From: Gemmatimonadota bacterium | GTDB taxonomy: Bacteria; Gemmatimonadota; Gemmatimonadetes; Longimicrobiales; Gaopeijiaceae | Direction: 5' to 3' | Assembly: GCA_022825135.1 (NCBI GenBank) | Contig: JAJDYN010000013.1 | Location: 62,001-126,000, forward strand | DNA length: 64,000 bases | In this document: piece after piece, positions 33,272 to 41,883 of the stretch | Layout of the letters: the number at the start of each line of letters is the position of its first letter | How positions within the stretch are numbered: the first letter of the stretch is position 1 | The notes under the pieces: generated by a model | What the model was told of the DNA's origin: nothing | Seen by the model: only the letters and a program-made list of their open reading frames with translations | Databases searched by the model: none | Program-made: the position numbers and the translations under genes

Positions 33272-33727
33272 CTACAGATTCCCCGTCACCAACCGCACCA
33301 CGAACGCGACCATGAGCATGATCGTGGGGATGACGAAGGCGACGCCCACTCCGAGGGTCAGCCCCGCGCGGAAGAGCGCCGGCCCGACCGGGCGCAGGCT
33401 GCGTCCCCAGACCTTGTGCAGGGCACTCTCGACCATCCATCCGAGGGTGTAGCAGAGGTTCGCCATGATCCCGAAGGGCAGGATCGCCGGGAGCGCCTGC
33501 ACCACCTCCGAAAGCGGGTTCAGGGTGAGAAGCGCCATGAAGATGGTGCCCGTTCCGCATCCCGCGAGCACCGCGTTGTAGGCCAGGCGCCGCTTTTCCC
33601 ACCACTTGACGATCCCGCCGACCGTGCGTTCGGCCGGGGCGGGATAGAGGAAGCGGACGAGCGCCGATTCCGCGGGGGCATCGCCCGCCGCATGGCCTTC
33701 CAGGGTCAGTGGATCGGATGGGGTCAC
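33272..33727 (-). CDS. Small membrane protein of unknown function
   Basis: A 151-residue protein starting with GTG at 33727, preceded closely by AGGAGG. After a soluble N-terminus it has about three hydrophobic segments (GTGTIFMALLTLNP, ALPAILPFGIMANLCYTLGW and AFVIPTIMLMVAFVV). The conserved-looking motif KWWEKRRLAYNAVLAG lies just before the first helix. I do not recognise a family with known function. It converges on the FKBP gene with 3 bases between stops and follows the TonB receptor gene on the same strand by 71 bases. Confidence 0.72.
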   Translation of the reverse strand: MTPSDPLTLEGHAAGDAPAESALVRFLYPAPAERTVGGIVKWWEKRRLAYNAVLAGCGTGTIFMALLTLNPLSEVVQALPAILPFGIMANLCYTLGWMVESALHKVWGRSLRPVGPALFRAGLTLGVGVAFVIPTIMLMVAFVVRLVTGNL

Positions 33728-33798
33728 GGGCCTCCTCGCTTGGACGGTGGTATCCGTTGGACACCCGCGCGGATCCTGGAGTTGCCCCGGGGCCGGCT

Positions 33799-35976
33799 TC
33801 AGAAACGCGAGGTCACGGTGACCCGGAAGCTCCGGGTGGCTCCCGGATTGCGCTCCTGCACGTCTACGTACTCCGCCTGCAGAAGGTTCTCCACCTTTGC
33901 CCGCACATCCATGTCCATGACCTCTAGTGCGAGCCGCAGATCCAGCAGCGTGATCGCTCCCCGCTCGTCCAGGGGATAGGCCAGAACGGTCTCCGCCTCG
34001 CTCCGGTGACGCACGTCCAGAGCCACCAGGTCGGCCCAGCCGGAGAGGGTCGTGGTGATGTTGTGGCGTGAGCGGTACGCAAGCGGCCGGCCGGTGTCGA
34101 GATCCTGCGAGTCGATGAAGAGGTAGTTCGCGTGCAGGTTGAGCTTCCGGGGCACGACGCCGACCCGCATGCCGGCGTCGAGCCCGCGCACCCGCGCCTC
34201 CGCCACGTTGCGGAACTGGAAGGTGAGCGGCTGGTTCGGGGCGCCTGTCACCTCGATCAGGCCGGAGTACTCGCTCCAGAAGAGTCCCGCGTCGAACCAG
34301 AGCCGTTCGTTCGGGACGACGGTGGTGCCCACCTCCCCGGCCCACGCCGATTCGCCCCGCAGCTCGAGATTGGGCACGACGCGAAAGCCGAAGGTGGTGG
34401 TCCGGGTGAACTGCTCGGAGACGCTGGGCGACCGGTATCCCCGGCTCAGGGATGTCCTCAGGCTCATGTCCGGAGTGACTTCGAAGACGAGCCCGATCTT
34501 GGGATTCAGCGTCAGATCGCCTTCCACCACCGAGGCCTTGTGCGAGTCCAGCCGGATGCCGGCCGAACCGCGCAGCCGATCCGAGAAACCGATTTCGTCC
34601 TGAACGAACAGCGCCAGGTCGCTGACGTCCGGCGTCGGACTGAGGAAGTTGGAGGTTACATCGGTGCGCGAAGCCTCTCCTCCCACCGTGAGCGCGTGCC
34701 GCCCCCCGGAGAAGAACGAGAGCTGCAGGTCGGTGCCGTAGCGGGTGGAACGGTGGAAGTCCTCGTTGTCGTGGAAGTAGTTCTGGTTGCGTACGTGCTG
34801 CACCTGGGGCCTCAACTGCAGCTTGAGCGACGAGGTCACGAGCGGAGTCGCCGTCATCCCGAAGACAAGATCGGAATTGCGCTTCCAGTCGCCCAGATCC
34901 GCGGGATCCACTTCGAGACGTCGCTCGGGCGAGAGCCAGGTGAAGAACTCCTCCAGGTCCTCGCGCTTGCCGCTCGCGAACACCTCCAGGGGCTTCGACG
35001 ACGAGGCTCCGAAGACGGCCTTGGCCCGCCACTGCCAGCGCTCCTGGCCTCCGTTCTGGCGAAAGCCGTCCGATCCCTCGCGTCCGGCGAACACCGTGAC
35101 GCCCGCGCCGCCGATCTGCCGCGAATGCTGGATCTGGAGGCCTCGCATGCTCAGGCGCTCGTCGGTGAAGTCCAGGTTGCCGGGGGTGTCGAACACGCCG
35201 TAGTAGCCGCGCACTACGGTGCGCGGGGGCCCCAGGGGCGGGCGGGTGATCACGTTGACCACGCCGGCCATGGCGTTCGTGCCCCACAGCGTGGAGTTGG
35301 GGCCCTTCACGATCTCGACCCGGTCGACGTCCAGGAGCGGCAGGATGCTGTAGTCGATCGCCGACCCCACCCCGGTGAGAGCCCGGTGGCCGTCCAGCAA
35401 CATCAGGACCCGGCTGCCGACGCCGCGGGCGATGCCGCTGGAGCCGCGGATGTCCATCTGGCCCGCGTTGAAGGTCACCCCCTGGGCGAACGGGAGGGCT
35501 TCCCTGAGGTTGGTGACGTCACGGCGCCGGAGTTCTTCCCCGCTCAGGATCGCGACGCTCACGGGCGCGTCTCCGGGGCGCACCGTGGTCCGGCTCGCGG
35601 TGACGGTCAGGCCCGGAACGTCGAAGAGCAGCGGCGCGAGCGAGATGCGGAGCGGCTCGGATGCGGTGATGGCTGGGTCGGCCGTTAGCTCCGCGCTGCC
35701 GTAGCCGTCGGCGATCACGAAGAGGGTCCAGGTTCCGCCGTTCGGCACGGACAGCTCGAAGCTGCCGTCCTCGCCCGTGAGCGCACGCAACGGCGTGGCC
35801 TGCACCAGCACCTCCGCGCCCATGATCGGGGTGCCTTCGTCGTCGTCCACGACGACGCCCCGGATGGTGGGTCCCGCCTGGGCGGCCAGCAGCGCGGGGG
35901 CGAGTAGAATGAGAGGCGCGACGAGCGCGATCCGGGCCAGCGGGCGTGGTGGGCGGATGCGCAGGAACCCGGCCAC
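33799..35976 (-). CDS. TonB-dependent receptor (full length)
   Basis: A 725-residue outer membrane transporter. Order of domains: signal peptide (about 1-33), carboxypeptidase-regulatory-like domain (IRGVVVDDDEGTPIMGAEV), plug (about 125-235; LTVTASRTTVRPGDAPVSV to VDRVEIVKGPNSTLWGTNA) and 22-strand barrel ending in an aromatic residue (VTVTSRF). It imports an unknown ligand such as a siderophore, cobalamin or peptide using TonB energy. It starts with GTG, 2 bases after the stop of an upstream lipoprotein gene, so the two are translationally linked and probably work together. Confidence 0.92.
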   Translation of the reverse strand: MAGFLRIRPPRPLARIALVAPLILLAPALLAAQAGPTIRGVVVDDDEGTPIMGAEVLVQATPLRALTGEDGSFELSVPNGGTWTLFVIADGYGSAELTADPAITASEPLRISLAPLLFDVPGLTVTASRTTVRPGDAPVSVAILSGEELRRRDVTNLREALPFAQGVTFNAGQMDIRGSSGIARGVGSRVLMLLDGHRALTGVGSAIDYSILPLLDVDRVEIVKGPNSTLWGTNAMAGVVNVITRPPLGPPRTVVRGYYGVFDTPGNLDFTDERLSMRGLQIQHSRQIGGAGVTVFAGREGSDGFRQNGGQERWQWRAKAVFGASSSKPLEVFASGKREDLEEFFTWLSPERRLEVDPADLGDWKRNSDLVFGMTATPLVTSSLKLQLRPQVQHVRNQNYFHDNEDFHRSTRYGTDLQLSFFSGGRHALTVGGEASRTDVTSNFLSPTPDVSDLALFVQDEIGFSDRLRGSAGIRLDSHKASVVEGDLTLNPKIGLVFEVTPDMSLRTSLSRGYRSPSVSEQFTRTTTFGFRVVPNLELRGESAWAGEVGTTVVPNERLWFDAGLFWSEYSGLIEVTGAPNQPLTFQFRNVAEARVRGLDAGMRVGVVPRKLNLHANYLFIDSQDLDTGRPLAYRSRHNITTTLSGWADLVALDVRHRSEAETVLAYPLDERGAITLLDLRLALEVMDMDVRAKVENLLQAEYVDVQERNPGATRSFRVTVTSRF

Positions 35977-35978
35977 CC

Positions 35979-36434
35979 TCAGTTCTTCCGCCAGACCGTC
36001 GTGGAGACGTTGAGCGCGGGCTCGGTGACTACGACGGTCAGGATGGCGCCCTGGAGCGTGTAGGTCCCGAGGCCCTGCAACAGCAGGCCGGCCTGTTCCC
36101 AGGTCCCGTCGAGTCGATTGACGTAGGTGCCCTGATCTTCGAGCGTGGCGGTCCCGCCCAGACCGTCCGGGAGCGTGATGTCGATCATCGTTGTGCCCGA
36201 GGCCTCGGGCCCCGTGACCGATGTCTGCTGCACCGAGAAGGTACCCGAAACGTCTGGCGGCGTGAGGGTCAGCCCCCCGGTCACGATGGCGGACAGCGAC
36301 TCCAGCGTGTAGGTGCCCGAAAGATCGGGCGGTCGTTCCGGCTCGGGTTCAACCGGATCCTCGCCTTCGCAGGCGGCGAGCGCGAGGAGGATGGCGAGGA
36401 GAGGGTAGAGCGGGGCTGACCTGGAGCGGAGCAT
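35979..36434 (-). CDS. Small lipoprotein, function unknown
   Basis: A 151-residue exported protein. The signal ends in LLALAAC, giving lipidated Cys22, followed by an acidic/Pro linker (EGEDPVEPEPERPPDL). The rest is beta-rich, with phrases such as GTYTLESLSAIVTGG and GTATLEDQGTYVNR suggesting a small lipocalin-like barrel. It precedes the TonB receptor gene with a 2-base gap, so it may be an accessory lipoprotein of that receptor (inference). Confidence 0.78.
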   Translation of the reverse strand: MLRSRSAPLYPLLAILLALAACEGEDPVEPEPERPPDLSGTYTLESLSAIVTGGLTLTPPDVSGTFSVQQTSVTGPEASGTTMIDITLPDGLGGTATLEDQGTYVNRLDGTWEQAGLLLQGLGTYTLQGAILTVVVTEPALNVSTTVWRKN

Positions 36435-36609
36435 TGCCTTCTCGCTGTTGACGGAACCGACACCAACGATCCGACGGGCCGTGGCGACGCGTGCTCACCG
36501 CGCCCCCGGACGAGCCCGGAAAACCAACGCAATACCCATGATAACCTATTGTCGGCCGGGGGTTCTCACCAGCCGGGCGGTCCTGACGGCCCGAGGGACG
36601 ACGTGCCGT

Positions 36610-36638
36610 TTTGTCGCGACTGCCGGCCGCTTTGTCGC
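36610..36638. repeat. Two direct TTTGTCGC repeats 21 bases apart upstream of the polyamine importer
   Basis: TTTGTCGC occurs at 36610-36617 and 36631-36638, phased by two helical turns, in the 277-base gap between the lipoprotein gene and the importer operon. The spacing suggests binding of a dimeric regulator upstream of the importer promoter. No regulator gene is adjacent. The rest of the gap shows nothing recognisable. Confidence 0.4.
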
Positions 36639-36654
36639 TAGCGGGTCTTGAAAC

Positions 36655-36683
36655 TAGATTGTCCGCGCCCTCGGGCGTACAAT
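36655..36683 (+). promoter_or_regulatory. Possible promoter of the ABC importer operon
   Basis: TACAAT at 36678-36683 matches 5 of 6 positions of the -10 consensus and lies 28 bases before the GTG start of the ATPase gene. The -35 position (TAGATT at 36655-36660, spacer 17) is a poor match, so an activator may be needed. Confidence 0.35.
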
Positions 36684-36711
36684 CCTTTTCGCTCCTGCAC
36701 GGGACCAGCGC

Positions 36712-37821
36712 GTGACGACTCAAGCAGAGCCCCACGTCGAGTTCGAGGACATCGCCAAGAGCTACGATGGCCGGGTGTTGGCCGTCCAGGGATTGAACCT
36801 CAGCGTGCGCCGGGGCGAGTTCCTGAGCCTGCTCGGGCCATCCGGATCGGGGAAGACGACGTGCCTCATGATGCTCGCCGGGTTCGAGACCCCCACCGCG
36901 GGCGCCATCCGCATCGACGGCCGTTCGGTGCACGCCCTTCCGCCCCGCAAGCGGGGCATCGGCATGGTGTTTCAGGACTATGCGCTCTTCCCCCACATGA
37001 CCGTCGAGGACAACCTGGCCTTTCCGCTCGACGTGCGCGGGATCGGGCGTGACCGGCGGCGCGAGCTGGTGAACCGGGCGCTCCGGCTGGTCCGGCTGGA
37101 GGGCTTCGAGAAACGCAGGCCGGGGCAGCTCTCGGGCGGGCAGCAACAGCGGGTGGCGATCGCGCGCGCGCTGGTCTTCGAGCCCGAACTCGTGCTCATG
37201 GATGAACCCCTGGGCGCCCTCGACCGCCACCTGCGCGAAGAGCTGCAGTACGAGATCCGGCGCATCCACCGGACGCTCGGCGTGACCATCGTGTACGTGA
37301 CCCATGACCAGCAGGAGGCCATGGTCATGTCGGACCGCATCGCGGTGCTCCGCGACGGCATGGTGGAGCAGGTGGCCGCGCCCGAAGCCCTGTATGAGGA
37401 ACCCGAGCGCTCCTTCGTCGCGCGCTTCATCGGCGAAAACAACCGGCTGCACGGCCGTGTCGCCGAGGTTGACGGCGAAGTGTGCGACGTGGAGGTAGGC
37501 GGCCATGTAGTGCGGGGGTATCGGGTGGTGGACTGCCGGCCGGGGGATCCGGTTACCCTCTCGATCCGGCCGGAGCGCATCACGCTGCATCCCGAACCGG
37601 GGTTGTTCTCGAACCAGTTCGACGCGGTCATCGAGCACATCACCTTCGTGGGCGATCATCTGCGCATCCACATGGAGACCTGCGGGCGCGCGGACTTCGT
37701 GGCGAAGATCTCCAACGTGGTGGGGCAGGGCGCGGTGCTGGAGGGCGACGAGATCCGCGTGGGATGGACCGCGGCGGACTGCCGGGTCCTGGACTACGGC
37801 GGCGAGGAGGGGGCGGTGTGA
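36712..37821 (+). CDS. potA: Polyamine-type ABC transporter ATPase
   Basis: A 369-residue cytoplasmic ATPase with Walker A GPSGSGKTT, Q-loop GMVFQDYALFPHMT, signature LSGGQQQR, Walker B LVLMDEPLGALD and the H-loop VTHDQQEAMVMSD. A C-terminal TOBE domain (about 280-365) is typical of the PotA/FbpC group. It starts with GTG at 36712. Its stop overlaps the start of the binding-protein gene (GTGA). Context with potD, potB and potC-like genes supports spermidine/putrescine uptake, though related systems carry other small cationic or organic solutes. Confidence 0.9.
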   Translation: MTTQAEPHVEFEDIAKSYDGRVLAVQGLNLSVRRGEFLSLLGPSGSGKTTCLMMLAGFETPTAGAIRIDGRSVHALPPRKRGIGMVFQDYALFPHMTVEDNLAFPLDVRGIGRDRRRELVNRALRLVRLEGFEKRRPGQLSGGQQQRVAIARALVFEPELVLMDEPLGALDRHLREELQYEIRRIHRTLGVTIVYVTHDQQEAMVMSDRIAVLRDGMVEQVAAPEALYEEPERSFVARFIGENNRLHGRVAEVDGEVCDVEVGGHVVRGYRVVDCRPGDPVTLSIRPERITLHPEPGLFSNQFDAVIEHITFVGDHLRIHMETCGRADFVAKISNVVGQGAVLEGDEIRVGWTAADCRVLDYGGEEGAV

Positions 37822-38945
37822 ACGAGCGTTGCAGCATGCGGTCGGCGCGTTGGCGGGAGGGTCCCGTGCCCCACCGGTTCGCCGTGCTCGGGCTCGTGGC
37901 CTTGACCGCTGCCTGTGGCGGCGACGGCGGCGATTCCCTGACCGTGGGCGCGTGGGGCGGGGCCTACACGCGCGCCTGCAAGCTCGCCTACTACGAGCCG
38001 TTCATTGCCGAGACCGGCATCGTCATCCGTGACGCCCAGTACAACGGTGGCCTGGCCGAAGTCCGGGCGCAGGTCGACGTGGGACGGATTCACTGGGACG
38101 TGGTGCCCATGGAGATCGCCGACGCGGTGCGAGGCTGCGACGAGGGGCTGCTCGAGCCGCTCGATCCGTCGATGTGGGCTCCCGGCGCGGATGGAACGCC
38201 ACCCGAGGAGGACTTCTTCCCCGGCACTCTGACCGAGTGCGGCGTCGGCGCCGAGTTCTACGCAACCGTCATCGCCTACAACCGGGAGAACATCGCCGGG
38301 CCCGAGCCCCGGACCATGCAGGACTTCTTCGATCTGGAGACCTTTCCGGGCCGCCGCGGAATGCGCCGCAAGCCGATGGGCAACATGGAGTTCGCGCTTA
38401 TGGCCGACGGCGTGCCGCCGGCGGAGGTGTACGAGCTGCTGGACACCCCCGAGGGGATCGAGCGGGCGTTCCGCAAGCTGGACACGATCAAGGACGAGAT
38501 CGTGTGGTGGGAGGCGGGCGCCCAGCCGCCCCAGCTCCTCGCCGACGGGGAAGTGACCATGACCACGGCGTACAACGGCCGCATCTTCAACGCCCAGGTG
38601 CTGGAAGACCAGCCCTTCGAGATCATCTGGGACGGGCAGCTGCTCGATTTCGGCCAGATGGTGATCGTGGCCGGGACGCCGAACCTGGAGGCGGCGCTCG
38701 AGTTCCTGGCCTTCGCGACCACGCCCCGGTCCATGGCCCGGGTCAGCGCCAACATCTCCTACAGCCCGACGCGCTACTCCGGGCTGCCGCTCGTGGGAAC
38801 GCACGCCGAGGCGGGCGTCGACATGCTTCCGCACATGCCCACCTCTCCCGAGAACCTGGAGCGGGCGCTGCGCAACGACTGGGAGTGGTGGGTGAACCAT
38901 ACGGACGAGATGAACGAGCGCTTCAGCTCGTGGCTGGCGCGGTGA
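37818..38945 (+). CDS. potD: Polyamine-type ABC substrate-binding lipoprotein
   Basis: A 375-residue extracytoplasmic solute-binding protein (type II fold). The signal ends in a lipobox, GLVALTAAC, then GGDGGDSLTVGAWGGAYTRA as in PotD/PotF-like proteins. VDVGRIHWDVVPMEIADAVR and TMTTAYNGRIFNAQ are in regions that line the binding cleft. The GTG at 37818 overlaps the ATPase stop by 4 bases; an ATG at 37836 is an alternative start. Precise ligand is not predictable. Confidence 0.87.
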   Translation: MNERCSMRSARWREGPVPHRFAVLGLVALTAACGGDGGDSLTVGAWGGAYTRACKLAYYEPFIAETGIVIRDAQYNGGLAEVRAQVDVGRIHWDVVPMEIADAVRGCDEGLLEPLDPSMWAPGADGTPPEEDFFPGTLTECGVGAEFYATVIAYNRENIAGPEPRTMQDFFDLETFPGRRGMRRKPMGNMEFALMADGVPPAEVYELLDTPEGIERAFRKLDTIKDEIVWWEAGAQPPQLLADGEVTMTTAYNGRIFNAQVLEDQPFEIIWDGQLLDFGQMVIVAGTPNLEAALEFLAFATTPRSMARVSANISYSPTRYSGLPLVGTHAEAGVDMLPHMPTSPENLERALRNDWEWWVNHTDEMNERFSSWLAR

Positions 38946-39003
38946 GGGGCGGCTCGATGGCGGGAGGACCCGACAGAGACGCCGCTCGCCGCGGTACGCG
39001 ACG

Positions 39004-40218
39004 GTGAGCTCCGAATCGATGCCGCGAGGGCGCGACTGGCGGCCGCAACTGCGGGCGGCGGGGCTCGCACTGCCGCTCGTGGCCTTCGTCGGCGTGACCT
39101 TTGTGGCGCCTCTCGCCACGATGTTCAGCCGCAGTGTCTACGACGCGGTGGTGGCGGACGCGCTGCCCGAGACTCTGGCCCTGCTGGAGGGATGGGACGG
39201 GGAGAGCGCGCCCGGCGAGGATGTCTTCGCCGTGGCGGCGCGCGAGTTGATGGAGGCGCAGGAGGAGCGGGTGATCGGCCAGGTGGCCGGCCGGGTCAAT
39301 CGGGTGCAGGGGGGGATGCGGAGCATCGTCGCGGTGACGGGACGCCGACTTGCCGCCGCCCCCGACGGCTCTTGGCGCGAGACCTTCCTCGGGATCGATC
39401 CGGCCTGGGGCGAGGCGGGCACCTGGCACGCGGTGCGCACCGCCGGTGAGCGCTACACCAGCCGCCACTACCTGGCCGCGGTCGACCTGCGGCGACTTCC
39501 GGACGGATCGATCGCGCGCCAGGAGGAGGACCGCCGCATCTACCTGCGCCTCTTCGGGCGCACCTTCCTGGTCAGCCTGTCCATTACCGGGCTCTGCCTC
39601 CTCTTCGGCTATCCCCTCGCGCATTTCATCGCGCATGCGCCGCCGCGCCGTGCCGGCCTGCTCCTGGCGCTGGTCCTGGTCCCGTTCTGGACCTCGCTGC
39701 TGGTGCGCACGACGTCCTGGATCGTCCTGCTACAAGGGCAGGGCGTCATCAACGATATCCTGGTCGCGCTGGGGCTGGTTGCCGACGGCGGACGGCTCGC
39801 GCTCATCTACAACATGACGGGCACCTTCGTGGCGATGACGCATGTCCTGCTGCCCTTCATGGTGCTGCCGCTCTACTCCGTCATGCGCGGGATTCCCCGC
39901 TCGCACATGGACGCGGCGGCCTCTCTCGGAGCCGGCCCGGCGCAGGGGTTCCTGCGGGTCTACTGGCCCCAGACGCTCCCCGGGGTGGGGGCGGGGAGCC
40001 TGCTCGTGTTCATCCTGGCCATCGGGTACTACATCACCCCGGCGCTGGTGGGCGGGAGCACCGGCCAACTGATCTCCAACATGGTCGCGTACCACATGCA
40101 GACCTCCCTCAACTGGGGGCTGGCGTCCGCGCTGGGCGCGATCATCCTGGCGTGCGTGATCGGCCTCTACCTGCTGTATGAGCGGCTGGCCGGGACCGAA
40201 GGCGTGAGGGTCGCCTGA
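39004..40218 (+). CDS. potB: Polyamine-type ABC permease with large extracytoplasmic loop
   Basis: A 404-residue inner membrane permease of the BPD_transp_1 family. The first helix (LALPLVAFVGVTFVAPLATM) is separated from the others by a hydrophilic segment of about 140 residues (about 45-185), much longer than in canonical PotB. The cytoplasmic EAA-like loop MDAAASLGAGPAQGFLRVYW, which contacts the ATPase, is present. Translation starts with GTG at 39004, 58 bases after the binding-protein gene. It forms a heterodimer with the next gene product. Confidence 0.88.
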   Translation: MSSESMPRGRDWRPQLRAAGLALPLVAFVGVTFVAPLATMFSRSVYDAVVADALPETLALLEGWDGESAPGEDVFAVAARELMEAQEERVIGQVAGRVNRVQGGMRSIVAVTGRRLAAAPDGSWRETFLGIDPAWGEAGTWHAVRTAGERYTSRHYLAAVDLRRLPDGSIARQEEDRRIYLRLFGRTFLVSLSITGLCLLFGYPLAHFIAHAPPRRAGLLLALVLVPFWTSLLVRTTSWIVLLQGQGVINDILVALGLVADGGRLALIYNMTGTFVAMTHVLLPFMVLPLYSVMRGIPRSHMDAAASLGAGPAQGFLRVYWPQTLPGVGAGSLLVFILAIGYYITPALVGGSTGQLISNMVAYHMQTSLNWGLASALGAIILACVIGLYLLYERLAGTEGVRVA

Positions 40219-40219
40219 C

Positions 40220-41050
40220 GTGCGCGCGCTGAGCCGGGCGGAGCGGGCGGGAAGGACGATGCACGTCGCGTTCTGCGCGGCGGTGCTGTTCTTCCTGATG
40301 GCACCCATCCTCGTGATCGTGCCGCTCAGCTTCAACGCGGAGCCCTACTTCACCTTCACCGAAGGCATGCTGAGGCTGGACCCGGAAGCGTGGTCGCTGC
40401 GGTGGTACCGGGAGATCGCGACCAGCGACGTGTGGCGGAGCGCGCTGGTCAACAGCCTGGTGATCGGCACCGCCGCAACGGCGCTCGCCACCTTCCTGGG
40501 TACGCTGGCCGCGCTCGGCCTCTCGAGCCCCGACATGCCCGCGCGCCGCTTCCTGATGGGTTTCCTGGTCTCGCCGCTGGTGACCCCGGTGATCATTTCG
40601 GCCGCGGGGATGTTCTTCTTCTACTCCCGCATGGGCCTGGGCCAGACCCACCTCGGGCTGATCCTTGCGCACGCCGCGCTGGGGACGCCGTTCGTGGTGA
40701 TCACGGTGACCGCCACGCTGACCGCCTACAACACCACCCTGAACCGTGCGGCGGCGTCGCTGGGGGCGGGACCGCTCCGGACCTTCACCCGCGTGCAGTT
40801 GCCGCTGATCGCGCCCGGGGTGCTCTCGGGGGCGCTGTTCGCCTTCGCGACTTCGTTCGACGAGGTCGTGGTCGTGCTCTTCCTGGGCGGTGTGGAGCAG
40901 AACACCATCCCGCGCCAGATGTGGGCGGGCATCCGCGAGGAGATCAGCCCGGCCATCCTGGCCGTCGCGACGTTCCTGATCGTGTTCGCGGCCGCGCTGT
41001 TGCTTACGGTGGGGTGGTTGAGGAGGAGGGCGGGAGAGTCTCGGCGATAG
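40220..41050 (+). CDS. potC: Polyamine-type ABC permease, second subunit
   Basis: A 276-residue inner membrane protein with six helices and the EAA-like coupling motif RAAASLGAGPLRTFTRV. The first-helix region followed by PLSFNAEPYFTFTEG is typical of PotC. It starts with GTG one base after the stop of the potB-like gene, so coupling is tight. It closes the four-gene importer operon; a toxin gene converges from the other side with 16 bases between. Confidence 0.9.
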   Translation: MRALSRAERAGRTMHVAFCAAVLFFLMAPILVIVPLSFNAEPYFTFTEGMLRLDPEAWSLRWYREIATSDVWRSALVNSLVIGTAATALATFLGTLAALGLSSPDMPARRFLMGFLVSPLVTPVIISAAGMFFFYSRMGLGQTHLGLILAHAALGTPFVVITVTATLTAYNTTLNRAAASLGAGPLRTFTRVQLPLIAPGVLSGALFAFATSFDEVVVVLFLGGVEQNTIPRQMWAGIREEISPAILAVATFLIVFAAALLLTVGWLRRRAGESRR

Positions 41051-41066
41051 ATGGCCCGCGACAACG

Positions 41067-41327
41067 CTATCGATAGACCCTGCTGCGGTGCCCGACTTTC
41101 AAGACGATGACGATCACCTCGGCATCATCCACGCTGTAGAGGATCCTGTACGGCCCCACCCGGACGCGCCAGACGTCTTCGTAGCCCCGCAGTTTGCGGG
41201 TTCCCGCGGGACGCGGATCTGTTGCCAACGCGGATGCTTTCGCCGCCACCCGCTCCTGATCCGCCGGCGGCAATCTTCGCAGCTGTTTCTCAGCGGTTTG
41301 GGAGATGCGGACTTCATAGCGAGGCAT
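41067..41327 (-). CDS. RelE/ParE-family toxin
   Basis: An 86-residue basic protein typical of RelE-type mRNA interferases or ParE-type toxins: YEVRISQTAEKQLRRLPP at the N-terminus, RKLRGYEDVWRVRVGPYRIL in the core and a C-terminal VGHRSRVYR. The start codon lies inside the end of the antitoxin gene (14-base overlap), the usual antitoxin-first order. Whether it cuts mRNA or poisons gyrase cannot be told here. Confidence 0.9.
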   Translation of the reverse strand: MPRYEVRISQTAEKQLRRLPPADQERVAAKASALATDPRPAGTRKLRGYEDVWRVRVGPYRILYSVDDAEVIVIVLKVGHRSRVYR

Positions 41328-41538
41328 TGAGACCCAGTTCCCGGAGCACGTCAGCCAACGGCCGGGTGGGTTCCCGACGGATGTTCCGGAGGTCTTCGGC
41401 GTCCTCGAGTTCCTCGAGCCGGTTGACCAACGCCTCCTGGACGAAGTGGTTCATGGCCACGCCGCGAGGTCGGCAATACGCCTCCACGGCCCGCTTGACC
41501 GCGACATCCACGCGTACGTTGACTTGCACCCTATCCAT
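41314..41538 (-). CDS. Ribbon-helix-helix antitoxin
   Basis: A 74-residue protein beginning MDRVQVNVRVDVAVKRAVEA, an RHH DNA-binding strand-helix, followed by a helical tail (RLEELEDAEDLRNIRREPT) that would wrap the toxin. The ATG at 41538 is fixed by a strong AAGGAGGT Shine-Dalgarno 4 bases upstream. Longer readings to 41805 are rejected. A perfect inverted repeat 46 bases upstream is the likely autoregulatory operator. Confidence 0.88.
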   Translation of the reverse strand: MDRVQVNVRVDVAVKRAVEAYCRPRGVAMNHFVQEALVNRLEELEDAEDLRNIRREPTRPLADVLRELGLNASL

Positions 41539-41583
41539 TCGCACCTCCTTCGATCGGAATCCGCCCCGTCGCATCGCGGGAAG

Positions 41584-41599
41584 GATAGCATCTGCTATC
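41584..41599. promoter_or_regulatory. Inverted repeat, candidate toxin-antitoxin operator
   Basis: GATAGCA at 41584-41590 and TGCTATC at 41593-41599 are a perfect 7-base inverted repeat with a 2-base spacer. On the minus strand it overlaps a -10-like TATCCT, with TTTGCG about 18 bases further upstream, so antitoxin binding would repress the pair. Confidence 0.5.
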
Positions 41600-41883
41600 A
41601 CAGCTCGCAAAGCCAAGCCAAAGCTGTGCCAGCCGAGTACCGGTATGGAGATTCCGACGACCTGAGGTTGCTGCCGCATGAACCAGAGCCCTCGCCGATG
41701 GCTCCTCGCCGAATCCCGCTCCACCAGCATTCGCAGATTCCCGCTATTGGCAACCGATTGCCCGCCATTCCAGGCCGATGGACTCTGATCTGGCCTAAAC
41801 GGCAAGAAGGCAGGTCGTGCAATCCGGGTTGAACTTACACCATTCCCTGCCGCGATTCACGCCACGATGACTCTGCCATTTTG
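41600..41883. other. Non-coding stretch upstream of the toxin-antitoxin pair
   Basis: Together with 41539-41583 this makes a 345-base gap between the antitoxin gene and the VOC gene. Open frames crossing it do not resemble proteins and are composition artefacts. Apart from the inverted repeat and putative promoter at its left end, I see nothing in it. Confidence 0.5.
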
